A program made the translations under genes and the position numbers. Positions 26,750 through 35,689 of a stretch of DNA of 64,000 bases are shown here, piece after piece. The notes below the pieces were generated by a model. The model did no database searches and was not told where the DNA came from. It saw nothing but the letters and a program-made list of their open reading frames with translations. Each line of letters starts with the position of its first letter. Positions within the stretch are counted from its first letter, which is position 1. This stretch comes from Rhodobacter flavimaris (lineage in GTDB: Bacteria > Pseudomonadota > Alphaproteobacteria > Rhodobacterales > Rhodobacteraceae): contig NZ_JAJUOS010000004.1 of assembly GCF_021378075.1 (NCBI RefSeq), positions 124,001 through 188,000 on the forward strand. The letters run 5' to 3'.

Positions 26750-27556
26750 ATGGATGACTCACGCAGCCACCCGTTCCGCCACAGCCATCAAGACGCCAAG
26801 GCCGCCAAGCGCGTCCCCGATACCGCGCAAACCCGCGCCCCGGCCTATCGTCTGGCCTTCAGCGACACCGATTTCATGATGCGCGAAGAGCTGCGCCCGG
26901 TGCGGCTTCAGCTGGAACTCCTCAAGCCGCAGATGATCCTCGATGAGCGCGGCGTGAACTCGACCGTGGTGCTGATGGGCTCGGCGCGCATCCCCGAGCC
27001 GGGCGGTGAGGGCAAGGCCTCGGCGCTGTCGAGCTGGTATGACGAGGCGCGCAAGCTGGCCCGGCTGATCACCGAGCGCAGCATGAGAACCTATGGCCGC
27101 GAGGAGGTCGTGGTGACCGGTGGCGGGCCGGGTATCATGGAGGCCGGGAACCGCGGTGCGCATGAGGCGGGCGGGCATTCAATCGGCCTCAATATCGTGC
27201 TGCCGCACGAGCAGGCGCCCAACCCCTATGTGACACCTGACCTGTGTTTCAACTTTCACTACTTCGCGATCCGCAAGATGCATTTCTTGATGCGCGCCAA
27301 GGCGATCTGTATCTTCCCGGGCGGCTTCGGCACGCTCGACGAGATGTTCGAAAGCCTCACGCTGATTCAGACCGGGCGCATGCGGCGGATCCCGTTCATC
27401 CTCTTCGGTCGCGCCTTCTGGGAAGAGGTCGTGAACTGGCAGGCGCTGGCCAATGCCGGGACCATCTCGCCCGAGGATCTGGATCTGATCAGCTTTGTCG
27501 ACAACGCCGAGGAAGCCATCGCGATCATCGATGGTTGGGAGTATGGCTGTGACTGA
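26750..27556 (+). CDS. LOG family (TIGR00730-like) Rossmann-fold protein
   Basis: 268 residues. Both LOG motifs are present: GGGPGIMEAGNRGAHEAGG and FPGGFGTLDEMFE. LOG enzymes hydrolyse nucleoside 5'-monophosphates to base plus ribose 5-phosphate; in plants this activates cytokinins, in bacteria the substrate is often unclear. The N-terminal 80 residues are a helical extension ahead of the Rossmann core. AAGGA precedes the ATG at 26750; the frame is open much further upstream but only as antisense to dapD. It overlaps the next gene by 14 bases. Confidence 0.9.
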   Translation: MDDSRSHPFRHSHQDAKAAKRVPDTAQTRAPAYRLAFSDTDFMMREELRPVRLQLELLKPQMILDERGVNSTVVLMGSARIPEPGGEGKASALSSWYDEARKLARLITERSMRTYGREEVVVTGGGPGIMEAGNRGAHEAGGHSIGLNIVLPHEQAPNPYVTPDLCFNFHYFAIRKMHFLMRAKAICIFPGGFGTLDEMFESLTLIQTGRMRRIPFILFGRAFWEEVVNWQALANAGTISPEDLDLISFVDNAEEAIAIIDGWEYGCD

Positions 27557-29132
27557 AAAGGGTCTTTCGACCCGCCAGCTCGGGCTGGCGATGATTGCGG
27601 GTTTTGCGGCGGTGGCTGTTCTGGGCGTGTTGCTGCGCCCGCTGATCCCGATTGACGAGACCCGTTATATCGACGTCGCATGGGAGATGCGCCAGCGCGG
27701 CAGCTGGTTCCTGCCGCTCAAGAACTTCCAGCTTTATACCGACAAGCCGCCGATGCTGTTCTGGCTGATGAACCTCGCCTGGACTGTGACGGGTGGCGTC
27801 AGCGAGTTCGCAGCGCGCCTTGTCGGCCCTATCTTCGCGGTGCTGACGCTGATGGGCACCTGGGCGCTTGGGCGCCGGTTGTGGGATGATGCCAGCGGCG
27901 CGCTGGCCGCTGTGGTGCTGGCGGGGATGTCGGTGTTCGCCCTTTATGGGGGCGCGACGATGTTCGACACGATGCTCTCCACCGCGACGCTGGCGGGGCT
28001 TTGGGCGATGCTGTCGGCCCTTGCAGCGCCGGGGCTAAACCGGCGGGCCTGGGCGGGGCTGGGTCTGGCGCTTGGTTTCGGCATTCTGGCCAAGGGGCCG
28101 GTGATCCTGTTCCACCTTGGCCCCGCGCTGGCGGCCTATGCGCTCTGGTCCGATCCCGCGCAACGCCCTGCGGGGCGCGATATCGCAAAGGGCGCGGGAC
28201 TTGCCTTCGGTGTAGCGCTGGCGCTGGTTGGCCTTTGGGTCGTTCCCGCCGCGATCACCGGCGGGGCCGAATATCGCCATATGATCTTGTGGGAGCAGAC
28301 CGCCGGCCGCACCGTGCAAAGCTTTGCCCATGCCCGGCCGTGGTATTGGCTGTTGGCGACGCTGCCGCTTGTGCTTTTTCCCTGGGTCTGGACGCCCGCG
28401 CTTTGGTCGGGGCTGCGCAGCCTGCGCCCGAGCGATCGTGCGCTGCGCCTGTGTCTGGTGCAGGCGGGGGCGGGATTCGTGCTCTTCTCGCTGATCTCGG
28501 GCAAGCAGGTGCATTACCTGCTGCCCGAAATGCCCGCAGTGGCGCTGATCTTCGGGCGCGGCCTTGTTGTCAGCGGCAAATCGGCTGTGCGGGGGCTTTG
28601 GGGGGCGCTGCCTGCCGCGGTGCTGGCCGTGCTGCTGGGGGGTGGTGCGCTTGGGGTGTCTCTTGGGCTTTGGGGCGATGCCAAGCTCAGCGCGCTTCTG
28701 CATCCGGTTGCGCCGGTGGTGGGTTTTGCACTGGTCTGTGCCCTTTTGGCCGTGGCCGCGCTGCGACAGCCGCGCGCGGCGGGGATGGCGACGCTGGGGC
28801 TGGGGCTGATCCTTGCGGCGGTGGGGCTGATCGCCACGACGGGCCTGCACCGCGCCTATGACGCCGGGGTCATCGGGCGCCAGCTTGCGCTGCATCAGGC
28901 CGATGGCGTCGCGGTGGTCACCGACCGCTACAACGACGAGTTCGATTTTGAAGGCCGCCTCTTCAACGCGATCGACTTGCCCAAGGCGGAAGAGGCGGCA
29001 GAGTGGCTGGCCGCGCACCCCAGCGGGATGCTCGCCGGGATCTGCAAGAAAGTCCCGCTCGACCCCACCAAGGCGGAGCACGTCTATTTCTACGGTGCCG
29101 ATTGGTGCCTGTGGGAAGGCAAGGCCGGGTGA
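27543..29132 (+). CDS. GT39/ArnT-like membrane glycosyltransferase
   Basis: 529 residues, about twelve transmembrane segments. The first periplasmic loop carries the family signature: Asp/Glu in PIDETRYIDVAWEM and LYTDKPPMLFWLMNL. Such enzymes move sugars from polyprenyl phosphate carriers, for example to lipid A or protein. The start is uncertain: ATG 27543 has GGGAG only 2 bases away, and ATG 27531 is an in-frame alternative with a poor ribosome site. Overlap with the LOG gene suggests coupling. Confidence 0.85.
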   Translation: MAVTEKGLSTRQLGLAMIAGFAAVAVLGVLLRPLIPIDETRYIDVAWEMRQRGSWFLPLKNFQLYTDKPPMLFWLMNLAWTVTGGVSEFAARLVGPIFAVLTLMGTWALGRRLWDDASGALAAVVLAGMSVFALYGGATMFDTMLSTATLAGLWAMLSALAAPGLNRRAWAGLGLALGFGILAKGPVILFHLGPALAAYALWSDPAQRPAGRDIAKGAGLAFGVALALVGLWVVPAAITGGAEYRHMILWEQTAGRTVQSFAHARPWYWLLATLPLVLFPWVWTPALWSGLRSLRPSDRALRLCLVQAGAGFVLFSLISGKQVHYLLPEMPAVALIFGRGLVVSGKSAVRGLWGALPAAVLAVLLGGGALGVSLGLWGDAKLSALLHPVAPVVGFALVCALLAVAALRQPRAAGMATLGLGLILAAVGLIATTGLHRAYDAGVIGRQLALHQADGVAVVTDRYNDEFDFEGRLFNAIDLPKAEEAAEWLAAHPSGMLAGICKKVPLDPTKAEHVYFYGADWCLWEGKAG

Positions 29133-29139
29133 GGCGGGC

Positions 29140-30321
29140 CTAGAGCCCCGCCTCCGAGGCGATCTGGGCCTTCGACTTGCGCGCGCGCTCGGTCGCGGAT
29201 TTCAGCTGCCCGCAGGCGGCCATGATATCCTCGCCGCGCGGCGTGCGGATCGGGCTGGCATAACCCGCCTTGTAGATGATGTCGGCGAAAGCCTCGATCC
29301 GCTCCCAGTCGGAGCGCTGATAGGGCGCGCCGGGCCATTCGTTGAACGGGATCAGGTTGATCTTGGCCGGGATGCCGCGGATCAGCTTGACCAGACGCTT
29401 GGCGTCGGCATCGCTGTCATTGACGTCCTTGAGCATGACGTATTCGAAGGTGATCCGTTCCGAATTCGACAGCCGCGGATAGTCGCGCAGCGTGTTGAGC
29501 AGCGTCTCGATGTTCCACTTCTTGTTCACCGGCACCAGCTTGTCGCGGACCTCGTCGGTGGTGGCGTGGAAGCTGATCGCCAGAAGGCAGCCGATTTCTT
29601 CGGCGGTCTTGGCGATCTCGGGGACGATGCCAGAGGTAGACAGCGTGATGCGGCGGCGCGAGAGCGAGATCCCCTCGCCATCCATCACCACTTTCATCGC
29701 GTCGCGGACGTTGTCGAAATTGTAAAGCGGCTCGCCCATGCCCATCAGAACGACGTTCGACACAAGGCGGGTCTCGTCCTTGGGGGCGCCCTGTTGGGGC
29801 CATTCGTCCAGATCGTCGCGCGCGACCATGACCTGACCGACGATTTCGCCCGCCGTCAGGTTGCGCACCAGCTTCTGCGTGCCGGTGTGGCAGAACGAGC
29901 AGGTCAGCGTGCAGCCCACCTGCGAGCTGATGCACAGCGTGCCGCGGTTTTCCTCGGGGATATAGACGACCTCGACCTCATGCCCGCCTGCGATGCGCAG
30001 CAGGTATTTGCGCGTGCCGTCCATCGAGACCTGCCGGGTTACCACCTCGGGGACCGAGATATCGAACTTCTCGTCCAGCAGCGCGCGGTAATCCTTGGCC
30101 AGGTTCGTCATCTGCGCGAAGTCGCGCACGCCCCAGTGATAGACCCATTGCCAGATCTGGCCCACGCGCATCTTGGCCTGCTTTTCGGGCGTGCCGGCCT
30201 CGATCAGCGCATCGCGCAACTGCTCGCGGGTCAGACCCACAAGGTTGACCTTGCCGCCCTCGGGCAGCTTGCGCGGGATCGTGTGCACGTCTTGGGTGAT
30301 CGGTGCGGAGGGCGTGTTCAT
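29140..30321 (-). CDS. rlmN: Dual-specificity 23S rRNA/tRNA adenine-C2 methyltransferase RlmN
   Basis: 393 residues. A radical-SAM enzyme that methylates A2503 of 23S rRNA and A37 of certain tRNAs. The cluster ligands are Cys137, Cys141 and Cys144 ([12 protein letters not shown]), and the C-terminal catalytic Cys lies in [27 protein letters not shown] and [12 protein letters not shown] are typical. The ATG at 30321 has AGGA 7 bases upstream. Confidence 0.96.
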   Translation of the reverse strand: MNTPSAPITQDVHTIPRKLPEGGKVNLVGLTREQLRDALIEAGTPEKQAKMRVGQIWQWVYHWGVRDFAQMTNLAKDYRALLDEKFDISVPEVVTRQVSMDGTRKYLLRIAGGHEVEVVYIPEENRGTLCISSQVGCTLTCSFCHTGTQKLVRNLTAGEIVGQVMVARDDLDEWPQQGAPKDETRLVSNVVLMGMGEPLYNFDNVRDAMKVVMDGEGISLSRRRITLSTSGIVPEIAKTAEEIGCLLAISFHATTDEVRDKLVPVNKKWNIETLLNTLRDYPRLSNSERITFEYVMLKDVNDSDADAKRLVKLIRGIPAKINLIPFNEWPGAPYQRSDWERIEAFADIIYKAGYASPIRTPRGEDIMAACGQLKSATERARKSKAQIASEAGL

Positions 30322-30385
30322 GGCAGTGTCCTGGCTGGGCAAGCGCCTCATATAGGGGATTCGCTGCCAAACGTGTAGTGCAAAT

Positions 30386-30410
30386 GCAAAAGCCCCGGCC
30401 AAGCCGGGGC
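30386..30410 (-). terminator. Rho-independent terminator of the IalB-like gene
   Basis: On the minus strand a GCCCCGGC/GCCGGGGC stem (30392-30410) is followed by TTTTGC. It lies 20 bases after the IalB stop and separates it from rlmN. Confidence 0.8.
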
Positions 30411-30430
30411 CCTGGCGCGGTGCGCGCGGC

Positions 30431-30952
30431 TTACTGGCAGCGCTTGGCGGCTTCGTCCATCGCTGCGGTGAAACCCATGAGCGAGAACTTGTCTTGGGTC
30501 TGCGTGCCGCGGCTCGAAATGCCCGTCAGCGTGACATCCCCCCCCGCCTTGAGGGCGGTAATGACGCCAGTGTCCTCTCCCGGAGCGGTCCAGGCGCCTT
30601 CGCCAGACGTGAAGAGCGAGAATTTGGCGCCAGTGTTCACCACGACTTCCACTTTTGAATCGTCCTTGAAGGTATATCCGCCAGCGAAAGAAATCTCGCC
30701 CGGCTTGCCGGGGCGGAAAGTCACGAACAGGCGGATGTCGCTACGGCGCACCTCCACGACCTTGCCGTCCTTGGTGTTCACCGTCTCGATCGGCGCCGAG
30801 ACGGCCCAGCACTCTTTGGGATTTTCGCCGACGAACACACCCCAGTCGGTGTTCGCGGCAACGCGATTGATCGTTTCTTGCGCCTGAGCCGTGCCGAGGG
30901 TCAGGACCGAAGCGGCAAGGATCGCAGCGCCGCGCAGAACGGAATTCTTCAT
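30431..30952 (-). CDS. Invasion-associated locus B (IalB) family exported protein
   Basis: 173 residues with a clear signal peptide ([20 protein letters not shown], cleavage after AQA). The mature part, with the ECWAVSAP cysteine segment, the [14 protein letters not shown] stretch and a C-terminal Cys two residues from the end, fits the IalB family. The name comes from Bartonella; in free-living relatives the role is unknown. GGAGG lies 8 bases before the ATG at 30952. It is divergent from the asparaginase gene. Confidence 0.85.
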   Translation of the reverse strand: MKNSVLRGAAILAASVLTLGTAQAQETINRVAANTDWGVFVGENPKECWAVSAPIETVNTKDGKVVEVRRSDIRLFVTFRPGKPGEISFAGGYTFKDDSKVEVVVNTGAKFSLFTSGEGAWTAPGEDTGVITALKAGGDVTLTGISSRGTQTQDKFSLMGFTAAMDEAAKRCQ

Positions 30953-31123
30953 GATTACAGCCTCCAGCTGCCAGATGCCTCTGCCCCGCCAGGCGGGCTT
31001 TGTGCCCTTTTTTCCAATGGCGGAAGGGATTTCAACTCGATATCCCACAGATAACGTAAAAGTGCCAATCGGGGAAAGCCCCAACGGCGGGAATTCGCGC
31101 ATGCGTGAACGGGAAAGAGGGCG

Positions 31124-32113
31124 ATGACGGCAGCACCGATGATCGAGTTGTGGCGGGGCGGGATGCTGGAATCGGCCCATGCGGGCCATGCGGTGATCTA
31201 TGGCCCCGGCGGGATCGAGGCGGTCTGGGGCGATCCCGGCGCGGTGATCTATCCGCGCTCGTCGTGCAAGATGGTGCAGGCGCTGCCGCTGATTGAAAGC
31301 GGCGCGGCCCATGCGGCGGGTCTGGGCGAGCGGCAGCTGGCGCTGGCCTGTGCCTCGCATTCCGGGGGCGCCATGCATGTGCAAGGCCTGCAGGCGTGGC
31401 TTGCGACCCTGGGTCTGGACGAGCCCGACCTGCGTTGCGGCCCACAGATGCCGCGCGACCGGGCCGAGATGAAACAAGTGATCTGTTCGGAGGCTGCGCC
31501 CTGCCAGCTGCATAACAACTGCTCGGGCAAACATGCGGGTTTCCTGACGCTCGGCCGCCATCTGGGCGCAGGCCCGGAATATGTCGAGATCGACCATCCC
31601 GTGCAGCGCGCGGTCAAGGCGGCCTTCGAAGAGGTCACGCAAGAGACCTCACCCCGCTTCGGGATCGACGGCTGCTCGGCCCCGAATTTCGCCTGCACGA
31701 TCACCGGGCTTGCGCGCGCGATGCAGTTCTTCGCCGCCGCGAACCCCGATGGCCCGCTGCGCGAGGCCGCCGCCGCGCGGCTGACCCGTGCCATGATGAC
31801 CTTCCCCGAGTTGGTCGCGGGCGAAGGGCGGGCCTGCACGGCGCTCATGCGTGCGTTGAACGGCAAGGGCGCGGTCAAGACCGGGGCCGAGGGCGTGTTC
31901 GTCGCCATCCTGCCCGAACAGAGCCGGGGTATCGCCGTCAAGTTCGCCGATGGTGCGACCCGCGCGGCGGAGGCCGCGATCACCGCGATCCTTGTGCGGC
32001 TCGGGGCGCTTGAGGCCGCCGATCCGGTGGTCGAGCAGTATATCCCGCGCGCCATGACCAATCGGCGCGGGCTGGTGGTGGGCGAGATGCGGCTTGCTCC
32101 GGGATTCGCCTAG
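31124..32113 (+). CDS. Asparaginase (AnsA-like, Rhizobium etli type II / PF06089 family)
   Basis: 329 residues. Family segments: SSCKMVQALPLIESGAA, ASHSGGAMHV, QLHNNCSGKHAGFL and GIDGCSAPNFA. These are the conserved Ser-x-x-Lys, NCSGKHAG and DGCSAP motifs of this asparaginase group, which is unrelated to the E. coli enzymes and hydrolyses asparagine to aspartate. It is cytoplasmic, with no signal peptide. Its TAG shares CTAG (32110-32113) with the convergent TSUP gene. Confidence 0.92.
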   Translation: MTAAPMIELWRGGMLESAHAGHAVIYGPGGIEAVWGDPGAVIYPRSSCKMVQALPLIESGAAHAAGLGERQLALACASHSGGAMHVQGLQAWLATLGLDEPDLRCGPQMPRDRAEMKQVICSEAAPCQLHNNCSGKHAGFLTLGRHLGAGPEYVEIDHPVQRAVKAAFEEVTQETSPRFGIDGCSAPNFACTITGLARAMQFFAAANPDGPLREAAAARLTRAMMTFPELVAGEGRACTALMRALNGKGAVKTGAEGVFVAILPEQSRGIAVKFADGATRAAEAAITAILVRLGALEAADPVVEQYIPRAMTNRRGLVVGEMRLAPGFA

Positions 32114-32898
32114 ATCATCTGCCAGATCAGCCGCAGCGCAAGCGCGGTTGAGGTCACGACCAGAAGCGGCTTGATCACCTTGGCCCCCACCCGCATCGCA
32201 AGGCGCGAGCCAAGCCGCGCCCCCGCGACCTGTGCCAGCCCCATGGCAAGCCCGGTGATCCACCAGGGGGCACCCACGGCGGCAAAAGCCACGAGCCCCC
32301 CGACATTCGAGGCGAAGTTCAGCAGTTTGGTATGCGCGGTCGCGCGCAGCACGCCGTAACCCGCCAGCGTGACGAAGCCGATCATGTAAAAGGCCCCCGC
32401 GCCAGGGCCGATCAGCCCGTCATAGAACCCGATCAGCGGCACCACGAAGGCGGTAAAACTCGCAGGGCGGATCCGTTCGGTCCGATCGGTGTCATCAAGG
32501 CCCTTTTTTAGTGCAAAGAACGCTGCGATCCCGATCAGCACGACGGGCAGCGCAAGCCGCAGCCCCTCGGTCGGGATGACGGATACCAGAAGCGCGCCCA
32601 CCAACCCGGCGACAAAGGCCAATCCCGCCGCGCGGATCTGGCGACGAAGGTTCACATGCCCAGAGGCCGCATAGGACAGCGCCGCGGTGGCCGCGCCGAA
32701 CGAGCCCTGCACCTTGTTTGTCGAGAGCGCCTGCAAGGGCGTGGCGCCGGCTAGTAGTAGAACGGGCAGGGTGATCAGCCCGCCGCCGCCCGCGATACTG
32801 TCCACGAAGCCCGCGGCAAAGGCCGCGGCGATCAGCATCAGGGCAAGCTCCAACGAGACTTCGAACATGCGGCACCAAAGGGTCAGACCGCCTTTCAT
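32110..32898 (-). CDS. TSUP (TauE/SafE) family membrane transporter
   Basis: 262 residues, about eight transmembrane segments. FVDSIAGGGGLITLPVLL near the N-terminus and the second-repeat FYDGLIGPGAGAFY are the paired TauE/SafE motifs. Members move sulfite, sulfonates or other organic anions. The ATG at 32898 is preferred because GGAGG lies 7-8 bases upstream; an ATG at 32868 is the alternative without a good site. A sulfotransferase gene lies divergently 92 bases away, which hints at sulfur metabolism but proves nothing. Confidence 0.9.
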   Translation of the reverse strand: MKGGLTLWCRMFEVSLELALMLIAAAFAAGFVDSIAGGGGLITLPVLLLAGATPLQALSTNKVQGSFGAATAALSYAASGHVNLRRQIRAAGLAFVAGLVGALLVSVIPTEGLRLALPVVLIGIAAFFALKKGLDDTDRTERIRPASFTAFVVPLIGFYDGLIGPGAGAFYMIGFVTLAGYGVLRATAHTKLLNFASNVGGLVAFAAVGAPWWITGLAMGLAQVAGARLGSRLAMRVGAKVIKPLLVVTSTALALRLIWQMI

Positions 32899-32990
32899 CG
32901 GCTGCCCTCCGCCCAATGTAAAGAGAGCCGATTGCTTGCGGCTCTGCGGTGCGCGTATTACCGTTCGGCACCTGCGGGGACCCAAGGCCA

Positions 32991-33749
32991 ATGCAACGCT
33001 CGACCACGATCATCCACTACGCGCCCGCCAAGCTGGTGGTGGTTCTCGTTCCCAAATGCGGCTCGACGACGATGATCGCGGCGTTCCTGACGCTTGCGGG
33101 TCTGGGGGCACATGCTTTGAGCACCCGCAATTTCATTCGCTCGGAAGAGGGCAGGGCGCAGATGCTCGCTGCGGGGCTGGAGGTGCGCGTCGCTCGATTC
33201 ACTGAGCTGACGCAGATGCAGAAAAGCGACCCGGGCTATCGCTTCATGACCGTCCTGCGTGATCCGACGCAGCGTTTCGTGTCGGGCTATTTCAGCAAGA
33301 TCAACCGTTATGCCAAGCGCTTTGCCCGACACGCCTATCTGTGGGGCAAGCTGCGCCAGGCCCTGAGCGGCCTCGGCGCCTGGCCCCATATCGAGCAGGC
33401 GAACCGCCATATCCGCAAGCTGATCCCGTTCGAGCAGTTCGTGGCCGGGATGGAGCGGCACGGCTCCGAATGGAATTCGCATCTCAGTCTGCAGGGCCGG
33501 ATCATCGGAGAAGATCTGATTCGATACGATCGCGTGCTGATGCTTGAAACACTCGACGAAGCGCTAATGCCCACGCTGCGCGAGATGGGCTTTGGCACGG
33601 CGCAGCTAGCGGCGCTGGAGACGTTGCCGCGCAAGAATCCGACGCTGACCCCGCCAGCTGCGCGCGGACAGCTTGTGACGCCGGATCTGCAAGCCCGCAT
33701 CGCGCGCCTCTATCAAGGCGATCTCAGACTCCTCGGACAAATGCAGTGA
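32991..33749 (+). CDS. Sulfotransferase family protein
   Basis: 252 residues. The PAPS-binding 5'-phosphosulfate loop is visible as PKCGSTTM (21-28), and the 3'-phosphate motif as LRDPTQRFVSGYFSK (about 90-104), as in carbohydrate sulfotransferases. The acceptor is unknown. The ATG at 32991 follows AAGG closely; a GTG at 32949 is possible. Its stop overlaps the CPBP protease start (GTGA at 33746-33749), so the two are translationally coupled. Confidence 0.85.
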   Translation: MQRSTTIIHYAPAKLVVVLVPKCGSTTMIAAFLTLAGLGAHALSTRNFIRSEEGRAQMLAAGLEVRVARFTELTQMQKSDPGYRFMTVLRDPTQRFVSGYFSKINRYAKRFARHAYLWGKLRQALSGLGAWPHIEQANRHIRKLIPFEQFVAGMERHGSEWNSHLSLQGRIIGEDLIRYDRVLMLETLDEALMPTLREMGFGTAQLAALETLPRKNPTLTPPAARGQLVTPDLQARIARLYQGDLRLLGQMQ

Positions 33750-34636
33750 CCGCCGTGGCCCCCTATCCGCGTCTTTCCCAGTTCAGCGCCCCGGCACGTA
33801 ACAGCGCCGAGATCTGGCGCACCCTCGCCGGTGTGGTCGGGATCTCGGTCCTTTACATGGCTTTCGTCTTCGGTGCGCTCAGCGCCGTCGCCAAGATGAT
33901 GAGCGAGTTCGAATTCGCGCGCCTCGTAGCCGGGATGGTCGGCGCCTCGACGCCGGTCGGGCTGTCGCTGACACTGGCCACCTTCATCCCGATGCTGATG
34001 GCGGTGGTTCTGGTGGCCAAGCTTTTGCATGGGCGCGATCTGTCCACGCTGACCGGGCGCGGGGCGCTGCGTGACTTCGTGAAGGTTTCCGCACCCCTTC
34101 TGCTGCTGGTCTTGCTGATGATGCCGCTGTCGCTGCTCAACCCCGATGTCGGCGCGGCGACGCCTTTCGCGGTGCTATTGCGCTGGCTGCCTGTGGCGCT
34201 GCCGCTCTTGCTGATTCAGGTTACCGCCGAAGAGGTCGTCTTTCGCGGCTACCTGCTGCAACAACTTGGTGTGCGCAGCGCGCGTCCGCTTGTCTGGATG
34301 GCGTTGCCCTCGGCCCTCTTCGGTGTGCTGCATTACGCGCCAGGCGATTTCGGCGCGAATGCGATCTGGCCCGCGCTCTGGGCCTTTGTGTTCGGCTGCC
34401 TTGCCGCCGATCTGACGGCGCGCACCGGAAACCTCGGCGCGGCGCTGGCGATGCATTTCGCCACGAATTTCTCGTCGATCTTCCTTGTAGGGCTTTATGG
34501 CAATCTCGACGGGCTGGCGCTTTATACGCTGGTGATCAACAATCGGGACTTGGCCTCGCTCGCACCCTATCTTGCGACCGACTTCGTCGGGATGCTCGTC
34601 TCGTGGCTTCTGGCGCGGCTTATGCTGCGCGTCTGA
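33746..34636 (+). CDS. CPBP (CAAX/Abi) family intramembrane metalloprotease
   Basis: 296 residues with about eight transmembrane segments. The glutamate pair and arginine Glu162-Glu163-x-x-x-Arg167 (AEEVVFRGYLLQQ), His196 (FGVLHYAPG) and His237/Asn241 (MHFATNF) form the expected metal site. The start is a GTG inside the sulfotransferase stop codon. Family members process prenylated peptides or act in membrane quality control; the substrate is unknown. Confidence 0.9.
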   Translation: MTAVAPYPRLSQFSAPARNSAEIWRTLAGVVGISVLYMAFVFGALSAVAKMMSEFEFARLVAGMVGASTPVGLSLTLATFIPMLMAVVLVAKLLHGRDLSTLTGRGALRDFVKVSAPLLLLVLLMMPLSLLNPDVGAATPFAVLLRWLPVALPLLLIQVTAEEVVFRGYLLQQLGVRSARPLVWMALPSALFGVLHYAPGDFGANAIWPALWAFVFGCLAADLTARTGNLGAALAMHFATNFSSIFLVGLYGNLDGLALYTLVINNRDLASLAPYLATDFVGMLVSWLLARLMLRV

Positions 34637-34708
34637 TTGCATTTCCCGCGCTACGGGCTTATCTGGGGCGGACGTGACGGAAGGCGCATTGCAGAAGGAC
34701 ACAGGCAG

Positions 34709-35617
34709 ATGAACTGGATCTCGAACTACGTCCGACCCAAGATCAACTCGCTGTTCTCGCGCCGCGAGGTGCCCGAGAACCTGTGGACCAAGTGCCCCGA
34801 ATGCGGAACCATGCTGTTCCACCGCGAACTGGCCGACAACCTGAACGTCTGCACGAATTGCGATCACCACATGGCGATCACCCCGCGCGAACGCTTCACC
34901 GCGCTTTTTGACGGCGGCATCTTCTCCGAGGTCAAGGTGCCCGATCCGATCGCGGACCCGCTCCAGTTCAAGGATCAGAAAAAATACCCCGACCGGATGA
35001 AATCCGCGCAGAAGTCGACGGGCGAGAAAGAAGCCATGCTGGTCGCCGAGGGCGAGATCGGCCGCACCCCGATCGTCGCCGCCGCGCAGGACTTCTCCTT
35101 CATGGGCGGCTCGATGGGCATGTATGTCGGCAACGCGATCATCGCGGCGGCCGAGCGCGCGGTGAAACTCAAGCGCCCGCTCGTGCTGTTCTCGGCTGCA
35201 GGCGGTGCACGGATGCAAGAAGGCATCCTGTCGCTCATGCAGATGCCGCGCACCACGGTCGCCGTGCAGATGCTCAAGGAAGCCAACCTGCCCTATATCG
35301 TCGTGCTGACCCACCCGACGACGGGCGGCGTGACGGCCTCCTACGCGATGCTGGGCGATGTGCAGATCGCCGAACCCAACGCGCTGATCTGCTTCGCCGG
35401 CCCGCGCGTCATCGAGCAGACTATCCGCGAAAAACTCCCTGAGGGCTTCCAGCGCGCCGAGTACCTGCTCGATCACGGTATGCTCGATCGCGTGACCCAT
35501 CGCATGAAACTGCGCGAGGAGCTGATCACGATCCTGCGGATGCTCATGGGCCTGCCGCCGGCCGTTGCGGGCGACCTTCCGGCGCCGGGCAAATCGGCCG
35601 AAGCGACCAAGGCCTGA
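34709..35617 (+). CDS. accD: Acetyl-CoA carboxylase carboxyltransferase subunit beta
   Basis: 302 residues. AccD pairs with AccA to carboxylate acetyl-CoA in fatty-acid synthesis. The N-terminal zinc ribbon is Cys29, Cys32, Cys48 and Cys51 (KCPECGTML, VCTNCDHH), followed by the crotonase-like carboxyltransferase domain with SFMGGSMGMYVG and FSAAGGARMQEG. The ATG at 34709 removes 24 unconserved upstream residues. accD followed by folC is a common bacterial order; repeat copy 2 lies between them here. Confidence 0.97.
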   Translation: MNWISNYVRPKINSLFSRREVPENLWTKCPECGTMLFHRELADNLNVCTNCDHHMAITPRERFTALFDGGIFSEVKVPDPIADPLQFKDQKKYPDRMKSAQKSTGEKEAMLVAEGEIGRTPIVAAAQDFSFMGGSMGMYVGNAIIAAAERAVKLKRPLVLFSAAGGARMQEGILSLMQMPRTTVAVQMLKEANLPYIVVLTHPTTGGVTASYAMLGDVQIAEPNALICFAGPRVIEQTIREKLPEGFQRAEYLLDHGMLDRVTHRMKLREELITILRMLMGLPPAVAGDLPAPGKSAEATKA

Positions 35618-35618
35618 T

Positions 35619-35669
35619 CTTCAACGTGGCATAAATATCCCGGGGGTCCGGGGGCAGCGCCCCCGGCCC
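35619..35669 (+). repeat. GC-rich intergenic repeat, copy 2
   Basis: Starts CTTCAACGTGG 1 base after the accD stop, then AAATATCCC, GGGGGTCCGGGGGC and a perfect GGGGGC/GCCCCC-type hairpin. It is the closest match to copy 1 and fills the accD-folC gap. Confidence 0.75.
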
Positions 35670-35689
35670 GGCTTGAACGGGTGACCCAG

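Noticed and set aside
25289..27556. A 755-codon plus-strand frame ending in the LOG protein
   Set aside because: The upstream part is antisense to dapD; the LOG start at 26750 has its own ribosome site.
30973..31015. CCCGC/GCGGG element followed by a run of Ts upstream of the asparaginase gene
   Set aside because: The stem is only 5 bp with a 3-base loop and lies in the promoter region of two divergent genes, so I do not call it a terminator.
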